A stretch of DNA of 64,000 nt from Streptomyces sp. ISL-36 (GCF_018614205.1 NZ_JAGGOS010000046.1:1-64000); one strand, 5' to 3'. Shown: positions 8,301-16,896, counted from the stretch's first letter. Made by a program: numbers and translations. The notes: generated from the sequence alone by a model not told the origin.

Positions 8301-10580
8301 TTGGCCCACGCACGTACGTCCCGACGGCGGCTCGGTTCGGCGGTCACCGCCGTCCTGGCCCTGACCGTGGGCACCCTGGCCGTACCGGCCGTCGCCGCCC
8401 CGGCCGATCAGGCTGTGGCGGCCGCGGCAGCCGCGACGCAGACCACGTCGGTGACGTTCCCGCTCGGCGCCGAGATCGTCGGTGCCGGGTCCGCCGGTTT
8501 CCTCACGCGCGGCACCCGGGAGAAGCCGGAGCTGCGCTGGACGCGGTACGCGGACGGCACCTCGACCGTGCTGTCGACGACCGGCAACGCGGCCGACGGC
8601 TCCGCCTCGGACGTCGTCGTGACGGGTGACGCCTCCGCTCCCTTCCAGTACCGCGTCGTGCAGCTGCACGACATGGCCACCGGCGCCGCGCCCGTGACGA
8701 TCGATCTGGACGCGCTCGGCTCGAACTACGCCTACGTGGAGGCCGTCGGCTCGACGCTCCTCGTCGAGGTGGAGAACACCGACGGCACGCGCGAGCTGCA
8801 CCTCGTCAGCAAGTCCGGCGAGACCGTTTCCGACCGGAAGGTGACCGGGCTGCCGGCCGGTACGGGCTGGTTCACCGCCACGGCGGGTGTGCCCGGCCAG
8901 GCACTCGTGGGCTTCGACCGGGGTTCGGGCAGCAATGCCAAGGGCGGCGGCCGGGCGGTGGTCGATCTGGTCACCGGGACCGTCACGGAGACGTACGAGG
9001 GCTCCCGGGCCGGGTATCTCAGCTCCCAGCTCGCCCTCTCCGCCACGCACGCGGCCTGGACGGAGTACGTCGACGGCGTCGGCGTCGAGATCGTCGTGGT
9101 CGAGCGGGGCGCCGGCAGCGGCCAGGCACCCCAGCGGATCCTCCTCGGCAAGACCGAGGAGTTCTCCATCGGGCTCGTCGGAAGCTGGCTGACGTACGCC
9201 GACCCCGAGCCGCTCACCGCGAGCATGGGCAGCGCCCTCGCGCCGTTCCGGGCGCGGTCCCTCGTGTCCGGGGAGACCGTCACACTGCTTGAGCACATGA
9301 CGTCCGCCCAGCCGGGGCCCGACGGCACCCTGCTCGTGCGGGGCGGCACCGTGGACTCGGGCGAGGGGCTGTACCGCCTCTCCCCCGGGCAGAACGGCAC
9401 GCCGCCGCTCGCGGAGCTGGTCGCCACGACCGGTGAGCCGACCAAGGTCACGCTCACCCGCGGCGACACCGTCCCCGCCGTCATCGCCCTCGACAAGGAC
9501 CGCGGCCGGGTGCAGCTGCAGTGGCTGCTCAGCCGCCGCAATGTCGATCTCTCCGTCGAGCTGACCCACACGGCCACCCGCCGGGTGTGGCAGGAGTACG
9601 TTCCGGCGAACGGCGCCGCGACCGGGCCGGGCGCCCTCGGTGTGGTGTGGGACGGCTCGTTCCGCGACGACCGGGGCGACGCCGACGCCCTCACCGCCGC
9701 GTACAACGGCGACTACACCTGGCGGATCACGGCGAGTCCGACGAACGGCATCGGACCGGATCTGGAGACGACGGGAACGTTCAAGCTCGCCCGCAAGGCC
9801 GCCCCGCACGACTTCACCGACAACGGCTCGGCGGACCTGCTCGCGGTCGACTCCTGGGGCACGCTTCTCACCTACGACAGCAACTACCTCGTCGGGGCGG
9901 ACCGCATCCACTGGCACTACGCCGCGACGCTCGGCACCGGCTGGAACATCTACAACAGCGTCACGGCGGCGGGGAACCTCGGCGGCTCCGCGCACGCCGA
10001 TGTGATCGCCCGCGACAAGAGCGGCGCCCTGTGGTTCTACGCGGGGCGCTACGACGGGTTCGCGCCGCGCGTGCGGATCGGTACCGGCTGGCAGATCTAC
10101 GCCAAGACGGTCGGGGGCAGCGACCTCACCGGGGACGGCCGCTCGGACCTGCTCGCCACCGACACGGCGGGCGCCCTGTGGCTCTACCCGGGCACCGGCA
10201 ACGCGACCGCGCCCTTCGGCGCGCGCAAGAAGATCGGTACCGGCTGGGGCATCTACAACCGGATCACCGCCGTCGGCAACATCGCCGGAGGGACCGCCGG
10301 AGACCTCGTGGCCCGCGACAAGGACGGTGTCCTCTGGTCGTACCTCGGCAAGGGCGACGGCACCTTCGCGCCGCGTACGAAGCTCGGCGGCGGCTGGAAC
10401 GCCTACAGCCACATCGTCGGCATCGGCGACGCCAACAAGGACGGCCGCCCCGATCTGCTGGGATACACCGCCCGGAGCCTGTACCTCTACCCGGGCACCG
10501 GAGACTGGCGCGCCCCCTTCGGCCCCCGATCGGAGCACGCCAACCCCAACTACGGGGAGGCCGCCGAGTCCCCGTTCTGA
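8301..10580 (+). CDS. Secreted FG-GAP/VCBS repeat protein, copy B
   Basis: A 759-residue exported paralogue of the protein at 4599. TTG 8301 is the start, 7 bases after GGAGGA (8288-8293). The signal peptide (residues 1-35) ends AVPAVAA. A long N-terminal domain shares segments with copy A, such as AEIVGAG.GFLT and NGIGP. The C-terminal third has at least five FG-GAP/VCBS blades, each with DLxARDxxGxLWxY, then a glycine-tryptophan turn (GTGWxIYN). It is about 110 residues longer than copy A because of extra blades. The final blades are nearly identical to copy A at DNA level, pointing to duplication. Function unknown; presumably extracellular or envelope-associated. Confidence 0.87.
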   Translation: MAHARTSRRRLGSAVTAVLALTVGTLAVPAVAAPADQAVAAAAAATQTTSVTFPLGAEIVGAGSAGFLTRGTREKPELRWTRYADGTSTVLSTTGNAADGSASDVVVTGDASAPFQYRVVQLHDMATGAAPVTIDLDALGSNYAYVEAVGSTLLVEVENTDGTRELHLVSKSGETVSDRKVTGLPAGTGWFTATAGVPGQALVGFDRGSGSNAKGGGRAVVDLVTGTVTETYEGSRAGYLSSQLALSATHAAWTEYVDGVGVEIVVVERGAGSGQAPQRILLGKTEEFSIGLVGSWLTYADPEPLTASMGSALAPFRARSLVSGETVTLLEHMTSAQPGPDGTLLVRGGTVDSGEGLYRLSPGQNGTPPLAELVATTGEPTKVTLTRGDTVPAVIALDKDRGRVQLQWLLSRRNVDLSVELTHTATRRVWQEYVPANGAATGPGALGVVWDGSFRDDRGDADALTAAYNGDYTWRITASPTNGIGPDLETTGTFKLARKAAPHDFTDNGSADLLAVDSWGTLLTYDSNYLVGADRIHWHYAATLGTGWNIYNSVTAAGNLGGSAHADVIARDKSGALWFYAGRYDGFAPRVRIGTGWQIYAKTVGGSDLTGDGRSDLLATDTAGALWLYPGTGNATAPFGARKKIGTGWGIYNRITAVGNIAGGTAGDLVARDKDGVLWSYLGKGDGTFAPRTKLGGGWNAYSHIVGIGDANKDGRPDLLGYTARSLYLYPGTGDWRAPFGPRSEHANPNYGEAAESPF

Positions 10581-10690
10581 CCGCCCCGCGCGATGGGGTG
10601 GGCGGTGACCGCGTCCTTCGAGCCGGCCGCCGCTCACCCCACTCTTCGTCCTCGCCGGACATCTGTGGCGTGACGATCGATTCAGATCGT

Positions 10691-10709
10691 AGGATAGCTC
10701 CGCTATCCT
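10691..10709. promoter_or_regulatory. Palindrome upstream of lectin-kinase gene
   Basis: AGGATAGC (10691-10698) and GCTATCCT (10702-10709) form a perfect 8-bp inverted repeat with a 3-base centre, ending 7 bases before ATG 10717. Just upstream ACGATC (10673-10678) and GATCGT (10685-10690) form a second one. TAGGAT (10690-10695) also fits a -10. This is a candidate operator/promoter; the regulator is unknown. Confidence 0.45.
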
Positions 10710-10716
10710 GTCGCCC

Positions 10717-12714
10717 ATGCAGGGGGAACTGGAAAACAGCTCTGGTTTAGCCGGTAGCGGGGCCATGCCGCTCGAGTCGGGCGATCCCCGGCGGATCGGC
10801 GCGTTCAAGCTGCTCGGCGTGCTCGGCTCCGGCGGCATGGGGCGGGTCTATCTCGGCGCCGTGCCCGGGAAGTTCGCGGCGGTCAAGCGGGTGCTGCCCA
10901 TTCTCGCCGAGGACGCGGACTTCCTGAGCCACTTCGGGCACGAGCTCGACAACCTGGCCAGACTGCCCGGCAGGGCCAGCGCGAGGCTACTGGCGAGCGA
11001 CCGCACGGCACAACCACCTTGGTTCGCCACCGAGTACATACCCGGCATCACCCTCAACGAGGCGATCCGGCTGAACGGCGGCCCGCTGTCCGGTGCCGCG
11101 CTGTGGCGGCTGCTGCGGGACGCGGCGGCCGGGCTGCGCGCGGTGCACGAAGCCGACATGGTGCACCGGGACCTCAAGCCGTCCAACGTCATGCTGACCA
11201 CCGACGGGCTGACCCTGATCGACTTCGGGGTGGCCCGGGCGGCCGACCAGAGCCGGCTGACCCGGACCGGCATGGTCATCGGGACTCCCGCCTACATGGC
11301 GCCGGAACAGGCCGTGGCCGAGCGGGAGTTGACCGGCGCGGCGGACGTCTTCGCGCTCGGCAGCCTGCTGCTGTACGCGGCGAACGGCCGTCCGCCGTTC
11401 GGTGACGGCTCCGGGCCCGGCCTGCTCTACCGCGTCGTCCACGGCGATCCGGACTTCGGGCGGCTGGCCGAGGACGACCCGGAGCTGGTGGAGGTCGTAC
11501 GGTCCTGTCTCGCCAAGGACCCGGCGGCCCGGCCGACGGCCGCCGAGCTCGTCGGCCTCACCGGCGACCACGCGGAGGCCGCGCCGTGGCCCGCGGTCGT
11601 CGCCGAGCGGATCGCCGAGCGGGCCGCCTTCGCCGCGGAGGCGCCCACGGCCGAGCAGCTCGCGGAGCCCGAGGAGGCAGGGCAGGCGGGACCGGGAGGA
11701 CCGGCCGGGGACATCGGGACGATACCGCTCACTCCACAGGGCTCGAAGGAGCCCGCGACCGCCTCGCCCGACCCCGCCGTCGCCACCGGGCCCGTCGAGC
11801 CCGGCAGACGGCGCGAGCGGCGCAACCGCTTCGTCATGCTCGCCGTGCCCGTCGTCGTGGCCACCGGCACGACCCTGACCGTCGCCCTCGGTCCGTACGA
11901 GATCGGCCGGCTGGGCGCCGGCCCCCGCCCCTCCGACTCGCCCTCCGTCGTCGTCTCGCAGCCGCCGCCGGGCGGGCCCGCGTCCGTGACCCCGTCCTCC
12001 CGGCCGCCGTCCTCCGGCCCCGCGGGCTCCCCTTCGGGATCCCCCTCGGGCGGGCCGCATCCCGTACCGCCCACCACCGGCGGAGCGGGGGGCGGCGGCG
12101 CCGCGGGCGGCACCCTGCCCGGCTCAGGAAGCGGGTCCGGTGGCGGGTCCGGCGGTGGCTCCGGAAGCGGCTCAGGTGGCGGCTCCACGGCGACCGGCGG
12201 CGGCGGGTCGAGCACCACGTCCGGGGGCTCCAGCACGTCCAGCTCCTCGGGCGGTTCCGGCGGGGGTTCCACGCGGCCCGCGCCGCCGCCGACCACCGGC
12301 GGCTCGGCACCGTCGGGGACGTACTCCCTGAAGAACGCCTCCAACGGCTACTGCCTGGCCGAGTTCACCTCCGCCTACAGCTCCATGCACACCCAGGCGT
12401 GCGGCTCCCCGGCGTCCAACGGCGGCAGCGTCTCGTACGCCTGGACCTACTCGGCGGGCTCGGACGGCACCTTTCTGCTCGTCAACAAGAAGACCGGCCA
12501 CTGCCTGGAGTCCAGGGGCTATGCCGGCGTCCAGGCCGTCGCCTGCAGCGGCTCCAACGCTCAGTACTGGCGGATCGGCGCCACGAAGTCCGCCGGGCGG
12601 ACCATCCAGAACGTGGGCGACAGCCTCTGCATGGCGACGAGTTCCCTGGTGGTCGCGGTCAGCTGCAACGCAGGGGACAGCGCGCAGCTCTGGCGGAACA
12701 TCTCACCCGTGTGA
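10717..12714 (+). CDS. Membrane Ser/Thr protein kinase with ricin-type lectin domain
   Basis: A 665-residue receptor-like Hanks kinase. The kinase domain covers residues about 27-280: glycine loop LGSGGMGRVYLG, Lys57 in AAVKR, catalytic HRDLKPSN (Asp152), DFG at 169-171, APE at 195-197. A single membrane helix (about 372-390) follows, then a Gly/Ser/Pro-rich extracellular linker (about 400-534). A C-terminal ricin B-lectin-like domain (535-665) carries paired cysteines and a QYWR motif. It probably senses cell-wall or external sugars. If translation begins at ATG 10717, codon 11 is the rare leucine codon TTA (10747-10749); ATG 10765 would avoid it. Neither start has a good Shine-Dalgarno. The 3' end overlaps the next gene by 12 bases. 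Confidence 0.92.
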   Translation: MQGELENSSGLAGSGAMPLESGDPRRIGAFKLLGVLGSGGMGRVYLGAVPGKFAAVKRVLPILAEDADFLSHFGHELDNLARLPGRASARLLASDRTAQPPWFATEYIPGITLNEAIRLNGGPLSGAALWRLLRDAAAGLRAVHEADMVHRDLKPSNVMLTTDGLTLIDFGVARAADQSRLTRTGMVIGTPAYMAPEQAVAERELTGAADVFALGSLLLYAANGRPPFGDGSGPGLLYRVVHGDPDFGRLAEDDPELVEVVRSCLAKDPAARPTAAELVGLTGDHAEAAPWPAVVAERIAERAAFAAEAPTAEQLAEPEEAGQAGPGGPAGDIGTIPLTPQGSKEPATASPDPAVATGPVEPGRRRERRNRFVMLAVPVVVATGTTLTVALGPYEIGRLGAGPRPSDSPSVVVSQPPPGGPASVTPSSRPPSSGPAGSPSGSPSGGPHPVPPTTGGAGGGGAAGGTLPGSGSGSGGGSGGGSGSGSGGGSTATGGGGSSTTSGGSSTSSSSGGSGGGSTRPAPPPTTGGSAPSGTYSLKNASNGYCLAEFTSAYSSMHTQACGSPASNGGSVSYAWTYSAGSDGTFLLVNKKTGHCLESRGYAGVQAVACSGSNAQYWRIGATKSAGRTIQNVGDSLCMATSSLVVAVSCNAGDSAQLWRNISPV

Positions 12715-13116
12715 GCGGCGGGGACCGAAGACCGGGACCATGACGTCTCCCTCCGGCCCCTCCGGCCGGAAGCCGACCTCCAGCTCCATGCCGATCCGGA
12801 GGTCGGCCTCGGGGGCGTCGACCACCTCGGTCATCATCCGCGGGCCCTCCGCCAGGTCGACCACCGCGGCGACGTACGGCACCCGTTCGCCGAACGGCGG
12901 GAGGTCGTTGCGGTGGACGACGGACCAGGTGTAGAGCGTGGCCCGACCGCTCGCCGTCTCCCACGCCACGTCCTCGCTCCAGCAGAAGGGGCAGAACTCG
13001 CGCGGGTAGTGGTGCGCCCGGCCGCAGGCGGCACATCGCCTCAGCAGCAGACGGCCCTCCCCCGCCGCTTCCCAGTACGGGCGGGTGAAGGCGTCGACGT
13101 CCGGCACGGCGGTCAC
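12703..13116 (-). CDS. DUF35 Zn-ribbon/OB-fold protein
   Basis: A 137-residue protein with an N-terminal rubredoxin-like zinc ribbon (CAAC, then CPFC, about residues 28-46) and a C-terminal OB-fold. Such DUF35 proteins usually bind a thiolase-like (SCP-X/Ltp2) or dehydratase partner and CoA thioesters in lipid or steroid side-chain degradation. No thiolase is encoded nearby. The GTG start (13116) overlaps the stop of the doxX-like gene (GTGA), so the two are coupled and lie behind the CTGAC-type operator at 13596. Its 3' end overlaps the kinase gene. Confidence 0.85.
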   Translation of the reverse strand: MTAVPDVDAFTRPYWEAAGEGRLLLRRCAACGRAHHYPREFCPFCWSEDVAWETASGRATLYTWSVVHRNDLPPFGERVPYVAAVVDLAEGPRMMTEVVDAPEADLRIGMELEVGFRPEGPEGDVMVPVFGPRRSHG

Positions 13117-13565
13117 CGGAAGAGTCCGATCGCGTGGTCGAGGGACCAGGTCTGCCAGGACATGGCGAAGAGGGCCACCAGCGAGATCAGCGCCATCATC
13201 GCGTTCTGCCCCTGCTCGGCCCAGTCGTGGATCATCAGGACGAGGTAGAGGAGGTTGAGGAGCAGGCCGCCGACGAGGGCGACCGGGGTGAGGAAGCCGG
13301 TGACCAGGCCGAGGGCGAGGGCGAGTTCGGCGTAGACGACGACGTACGCCATCAGCTTGGGGCGGGGGGCGACGACGGCGTCGAAGCCGCCGCGCACGGC
13401 GGCCCACCGGTGCTTCGCGGCGACGTCGGCAGCCCAGGCGATCCCCGTGCCGCGCTCGAACCAGCCCTTCCTGTCCTTGTGGCGCCAGCTCTCCAGCCAC
13501 CACAGGCCGAGGCCGATGCGGAGGACGGCGAGCCATTCGGCGCCGGTGAGCCAGATGGTCTGCAT
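13113..13565 (-). CDS. DoxX-family membrane protein
   Basis: A 150-residue integral membrane protein with about four helices (segments near residues 8-25, 70-92, 96-112 and 122-140), typical of DoxX-like proteins. Members have been linked to thiosulfate:quinone oxidoreductase subunits and to membrane redox complexes in actinobacteria; the role here is unknown. ATG 13565 lies 30 bp from the palindrome 13596-13610, and the gene is first in an operon with the DUF35 protein. The shared operator suggests a role in the same acyl-CoA catabolic regulon. Confidence 0.85.
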   Translation of the reverse strand: MQTIWLTGAEWLAVLRIGLGLWWLESWRHKDRKGWFERGTGIAWAADVAAKHRWAAVRGGFDAVVAPRPKLMAYVVVYAELALALGLVTGFLTPVALVGGLLLNLLYLVLMIHDWAEQGQNAMMALISLVALFAMSWQTWSLDHAIGLFR

Positions 13566-13595
13566 CGCTCGATACCTGCCCCTCGCGAACCTGAT

Positions 13596-13610
13596 CTGAC
13601 GGTACGTCAG
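13596..13610. promoter_or_regulatory. Regulon operator site 1
   Basis: CTGACGGTACGTCAG, a 15-bp palindrome with intact CTGAC/GTCAG arms. It lies 30 bp upstream of the DoxX-DUF35 operon and about 113 bp upstream of the divergent flavin monooxygenase start. One of a set sharing CTGACGNNNCGTCAG across the region. Confidence 0.75.
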
Positions 13611-13723
13611 TTCAGCGGATGAGGGGGGTTCTCCGCAAGACCTCCGCGAGCGTGACCGATTCGCAACCGATTCCCATCTTGACCGAGACCCAACAAGTGA
13701 TCACGCCATTACGCTCAGCATTC

Positions 13724-14902
13724 ATGGCCAACACCCCCCATGGCAGACCCAACCATCCCGTATACGTCATCGGCGGCGGACCCGGCGGGCTCGCCGTCGC
13801 CGCCGCCCTGAGCGCGCGGGGCGTACGAGCCGTGGTCCTGGAGAAGTCCGACGCCGTCGGCGCCTCGTGGCGCGGGCACTACGACCGGCTGCGGCTGCAC
13901 ACGACCCGCCGCCTCTCCGGTCTGCCCGGGCTGCCGATGCCCCGCTCCTTCGGGCGCTGGGTCGCCCGCGCGGACGTGGTGCGGTATCTGGAGAAGTACG
14001 CCGAGGCGCACGAGCTGGAGATCGTGACGGGCGTCGAGGTCTCCCGCGTCGAGCGGGCCGAGGACGGGGAGAGCTGGCTCCTGCACGCGACGGGCGGGCG
14101 CCTGCTCACGGGACGGGCCGTCGTGGTGGCCACCGGCTACAACCACACGCCGCACATGCCGCAGTGGCCGGGACTCGACACGTACGGCGGCGATCTCGCG
14201 CACGCGAGCGCCTACCGCGACCCGGCCGCCTACCAGGGCCGTGACGTGCTCGTCGTCGGCGCCGGGAACACCGGGGCGGAGATCGCGGCCGATCTCGCCG
14301 AGGGTGGCGCCGGCCGGGTGCGGCTCGCGGTCCGCACGGTCCCTCATATCGTGCGCCGCTCCACGGCGGGCTGGCCGGCCCAGCGCACCGGCATCCTGGT
14401 GCGCAGGCTCCCGGTCCGCCTGGTCGACAAGGCGGGTGAGCTGATGTGCCGCCTCTCCGTGCCGGACCTCGCGCGGCACGGGCTGCCCCGGCCGGACACG
14501 GGGCTCTACTCGCGGGTGCGCGAGGGCGCGATCCCGGTGCAGGACGTCGGCCTGATCGACGCGGTGCGCAGGGGCGCGGTGGAGATCGTCGGCGCGGTGG
14601 AGTCCTTCGACGGCGGCAAGGTCGTGCTCGCGGACGGCACACGGATCACCCCGGACGCGGTGATCGCCGCAACCGGCTACCGGCGGGCCCTGGAAGGGCT
14701 GGTGGGGCACCTGGGCGTGCTCGACGAGCGGGGGCGGCCCGCGGTGCACGGTGCCCGGACGCCGCGCGAGGCGCCCGGGCTGTACTTCACGGGCTTCACG
14801 AACCCGATCAGCGGGATGCTCCGGGAGTTGGCGATCGACGCGGAGAGGATCGCCCGCGCGATCCGGAAGGCGTCGGCCCGCCCGGCCCGCCCGGCCCGCT
14901 AG
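13724..14902 (+). CDS. FAD/NAD(P)-dependent monooxygenase (FMO/BVMO-like)
   Basis: A 392-residue flavoprotein. The FAD-binding motif VIGGGPGGLAVA is at about residues 14-25 and the second dinucleotide motif VVGAGNTGAEIA near 175-186, as in flavin-containing monooxygenases and Baeyer-Villiger-related enzymes of the CzcO type. VVATGYNHTPHMP and AATGYRRAL are further family features. It probably oxidises a hydrophobic substrate using NADPH and O2. ATG 13724 is chosen because the conserved N-terminus follows; ATG 13619 would add 35 non-conserved residues. No clear Shine-Dalgarno is visible. It is divergent from the DoxX operon with the CTGAC-type operator in between. Confidence 0.87.
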   Translation: MANTPHGRPNHPVYVIGGGPGGLAVAAALSARGVRAVVLEKSDAVGASWRGHYDRLRLHTTRRLSGLPGLPMPRSFGRWVARADVVRYLEKYAEAHELEIVTGVEVSRVERAEDGESWLLHATGGRLLTGRAVVVATGYNHTPHMPQWPGLDTYGGDLAHASAYRDPAAYQGRDVLVVGAGNTGAEIAADLAEGGAGRVRLAVRTVPHIVRRSTAGWPAQRTGILVRRLPVRLVDKAGELMCRLSVPDLARHGLPRPDTGLYSRVREGAIPVQDVGLIDAVRRGAVEIVGAVESFDGGKVVLADGTRITPDAVIAATGYRRALEGLVGHLGVLDERGRPAVHGARTPREAPGLYFTGFTNPISGMLRELAIDAERIARAIRKASARPARPAR

Positions 14903-14942
14903 GACCACCCGGACCGTCAGGACCCCGGGCCCGCGAGGACGC

Positions 14943-14990
14943 GGTGGGGCGGTGGGGCGGTGGGGCGGTGGGGCGGTGGGGCGGTGGGGC
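14943..14990. repeat. Six tandem copies of an 8-bp G-rich unit
   Basis: GGTGGGGC is repeated six times without change between two convergent genes. The G4 runs could form a G-quadruplex. The C-rich stretch just after it (about 15000-15035) can also pair with the G runs as a hairpin, so it may act as a terminator for the flanking genes. Confidence 0.85.
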
Positions 14991-15036
14991 GAGCCTCCGC
15001 CCCGCCTCACCCTGCCTCACCCCACCTCACCCCGGC

Positions 15037-16767
15037 TCAGACGACGGCGTTGAAGCCGCCCCAGCCCGTGCCGATCTTCACGCGCGGCTTCAAGCCGCCC
15101 CGGCCGTCGCCGTCGTACCGCCACAGCACGCCCGAGCCGTCCCGTGCCAGCAGGTCCGCGGCACCGTCGCCGCTCAGGTCGCCGACGCCCGTCAGCCGGT
15201 AGCCGCTCCAGCCCGTGCCGATCTGGACCCGCGGCTTCAGACCGCCCGCGCCATTGCCGTCGTACCGCCACAGGAGACTGCCGTCCTGCACCAGCAGATC
15301 CGCGATCCCGTCACCGCTCAGATCGCCGACGCCGGTGAGGCGCAGACCGCTCCAGCCTCCGGTGCCGATCTTCACGCGCGGCTTCAGACCACCCGCACCC
15401 GTGCCGTCGTACCGCCACAGCACACCACCGTCCTGCACCAGCAGATCCGCGATCCCGTCACCGCCGAGATCGCCGGCACCGGTGAGACGCAGACCGCTCC
15501 AGCCTCCGGTGCCGATCTTCACGCGCGGCTTCAGACCACCCGCACCCGTGCCGTCGTAACGCCACAGCGCACCCGCGCCGTCCTGCGCCAGCAGGTCCGG
15601 GACTCCGTCACCGCCGAGGTCGCCGACGAGCGCGAGCCGGTAGCCGCTCCAGCCGGTGCCGATCTGGACCCGCGCCTTCAGACCGCCCGCGCCGTTGCCG
15701 TCGTACCGCCAGAGCAGGCCGCCGTCCTGGGCGATCAGGTCGGGAGCACCGTCGCCGGTGAGGTCGTGCTGGAGCTGTCCCGGGGCCGGGAGGCCGACCG
15801 GGACGACCCAACCGGCTTCGGGGACGGTCACGTCGGTGGTCGTGAGCGTGGTGCCGGGGCCGCCGGGGGTGGTCGCCGAGTGGACGGTGAGCTGCTGCCG
15901 CGTGCCGCCGGAGATGTACACGATGCTGCTGCCGTCCGGGGACCACTCCGGCAACATCACGGACTCGCCCGTGGTCATCCGCGTCTCGACGCCGGTCGTG
16001 AGGTCCCGGACGTAGACGTCGTAGCCGTCGCTCCGGTTGGCCGCGAAGGTGATCTTCCGGCCGTCCGGGGAGAACGAGGGGTGCAGGCCCTGGGTGACCG
16101 GCTGCGGGGCCGCGCCGGTGCGCGGGTCGTAGAGGTGGATCGTGCTGCCGCGGAGGAAGACCAGGCGTCCGTCACCGGCGACGTCGATCTGGCCGTCCCA
16201 GGTCCGCTCGGGCTCGGCGAAGACGTAACCGAGGCCCGTGCCGTCCAGGTTGACCTGCATCACGCGTCGCCGGTCGTGTCCCGGCTTGGTTCCGAAGCCG
16301 AGGTAGAGCTTCGTCCCGTCGGACGACCAGTCGAGCTCGGCGAGCCAGCCGTCCGGCTCGTCGATGTCCATACGGACGGGCCGGGCGCCGGTGCCGTCGG
16401 CCGCGGCCACCCAGATGTCGGCGTAGCCGTCCTGGCTGATGAAGGCGAGACGGCGGCCGTCCGGGGAGTAGGAGGCGCCGGTGATCTCGGCCTTGGGCAG
16501 ACCCGTACCGCTCGGCACGAGGGCGCGCCGGTCCGTGCCGTCGGCGTCGACCGTGACGAGGCGGGTGGTCCGCAGGCCGTCAACGGTCGCGTGTTCGGTG
16601 TAGACGACACGGGGCTTCGGTGCGCCGGCGACGGCGGCCGGGGTCGCGGCCTGCGCCGGGGCGGCGATGGTGGCACCGAGCCCGGCCGACGACGCGAGGA
16701 CCGCGAGGGCGACACCGAGGGCCCGGGCGCGTCCCCGCGCACGGCGACGGTTCGTGACGTGGAACAA
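15037..16767 (-). CDS. Secreted TolB-like propeller plus FG-GAP repeat protein
   Basis: A 576-residue exported protein. TTG 16767 is the start; AGGGGGA is placed a few bases upstream, and residues 1-40 form a signal peptide ending APAQAA. Residues about 50-330 carry PD40/WD40-like TolB blades (SYSPDGRRLAFISQD, DWSSDGTKLYLGF, PSFSPDGRKITFA, EWSPDGSSIVYI). Residues about 340-576 carry five or six FG-GAP/VCBS repeats (DLSGDGxxDLLxQDGSxLWRYDG). The repeats are highly similar at the DNA level, implying recent expansion. Third of four FG-GAP proteins in the window; function unknown. Confidence 0.88.
   Translation of the reverse strand: MFHVTNRRRARGRARALGVALAVLASSAGLGATIAAPAQAATPAAVAGAPKPRVVYTEHATVDGLRTTRLVTVDADGTDRRALVPSGTGLPKAEITGASYSPDGRRLAFISQDGYADIWVAAADGTGARPVRMDIDEPDGWLAELDWSSDGTKLYLGFGTKPGHDRRRVMQVNLDGTGLGYVFAEPERTWDGQIDVAGDGRLVFLRGSTIHLYDPRTGAAPQPVTQGLHPSFSPDGRKITFAANRSDGYDVYVRDLTTGVETRMTTGESVMLPEWSPDGSSIVYISGGTRQQLTVHSATTPGGPGTTLTTTDVTVPEAGWVVPVGLPAPGQLQHDLTGDGAPDLIAQDGGLLWRYDGNGAGGLKARVQIGTGWSGYRLALVGDLGGDGVPDLLAQDGAGALWRYDGTGAGGLKPRVKIGTGGWSGLRLTGAGDLGGDGIADLLVQDGGVLWRYDGTGAGGLKPRVKIGTGGWSGLRLTGVGDLSGDGIADLLVQDGSLLWRYDGNGAGGLKPRVQIGTGWSGYRLTGVGDLSGDGAADLLARDGSGVLWRYDGDGRGGLKPRVKIGTGWGGFNAVV
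15048..15760 (-). repeat. Tandem near-identical FG-GAP coding repeats
   Basis: Units of roughly 140 bp, each encoding GGLKPRVxIGTGxWSGxRLTG followed by a D-rich blade, repeat five to six times inside the secreted protein gene. The central units around 15361-15500 and 15503-15640 are almost the same sequence. They can change number by recombination or slippage. They are coding, with no spacers. Confidence 0.8.
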
Positions 16768-16896
16768 ACTTCCCCCTGGAAGTAGATGCGGTACGGACGC
16801 AATGACTCACGCGTCCCGGGGTAGACCCTCAAGCGACCCGCATGGTTGTACGAGACATCCGGCCGCCCGTCCGCGGTACTCCCTGCACGCCCATTC

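Noticed and set aside
8016..10838. A 940-codon minus-strand ORF opposite FG-GAP copy B
   Set aside because: Antisense shadow; the plus-strand frame has signal peptide, ribosome site and recognisable repeats.
15048..15760. Repeat array resembling a CRISPR at first sight
   Set aside because: The repeats are in-frame protein-coding units of about 140 bp without unique spacers.
14446..16785. A 779-codon plus-strand ORF
   Set aside because: It is the reverse shadow of the secreted TolB/FG-GAP gene on the minus strand; its residue mix (Ala/Arg/Pro/Val-rich) and lack of domains or ribosome site fit GC-driven open frames.
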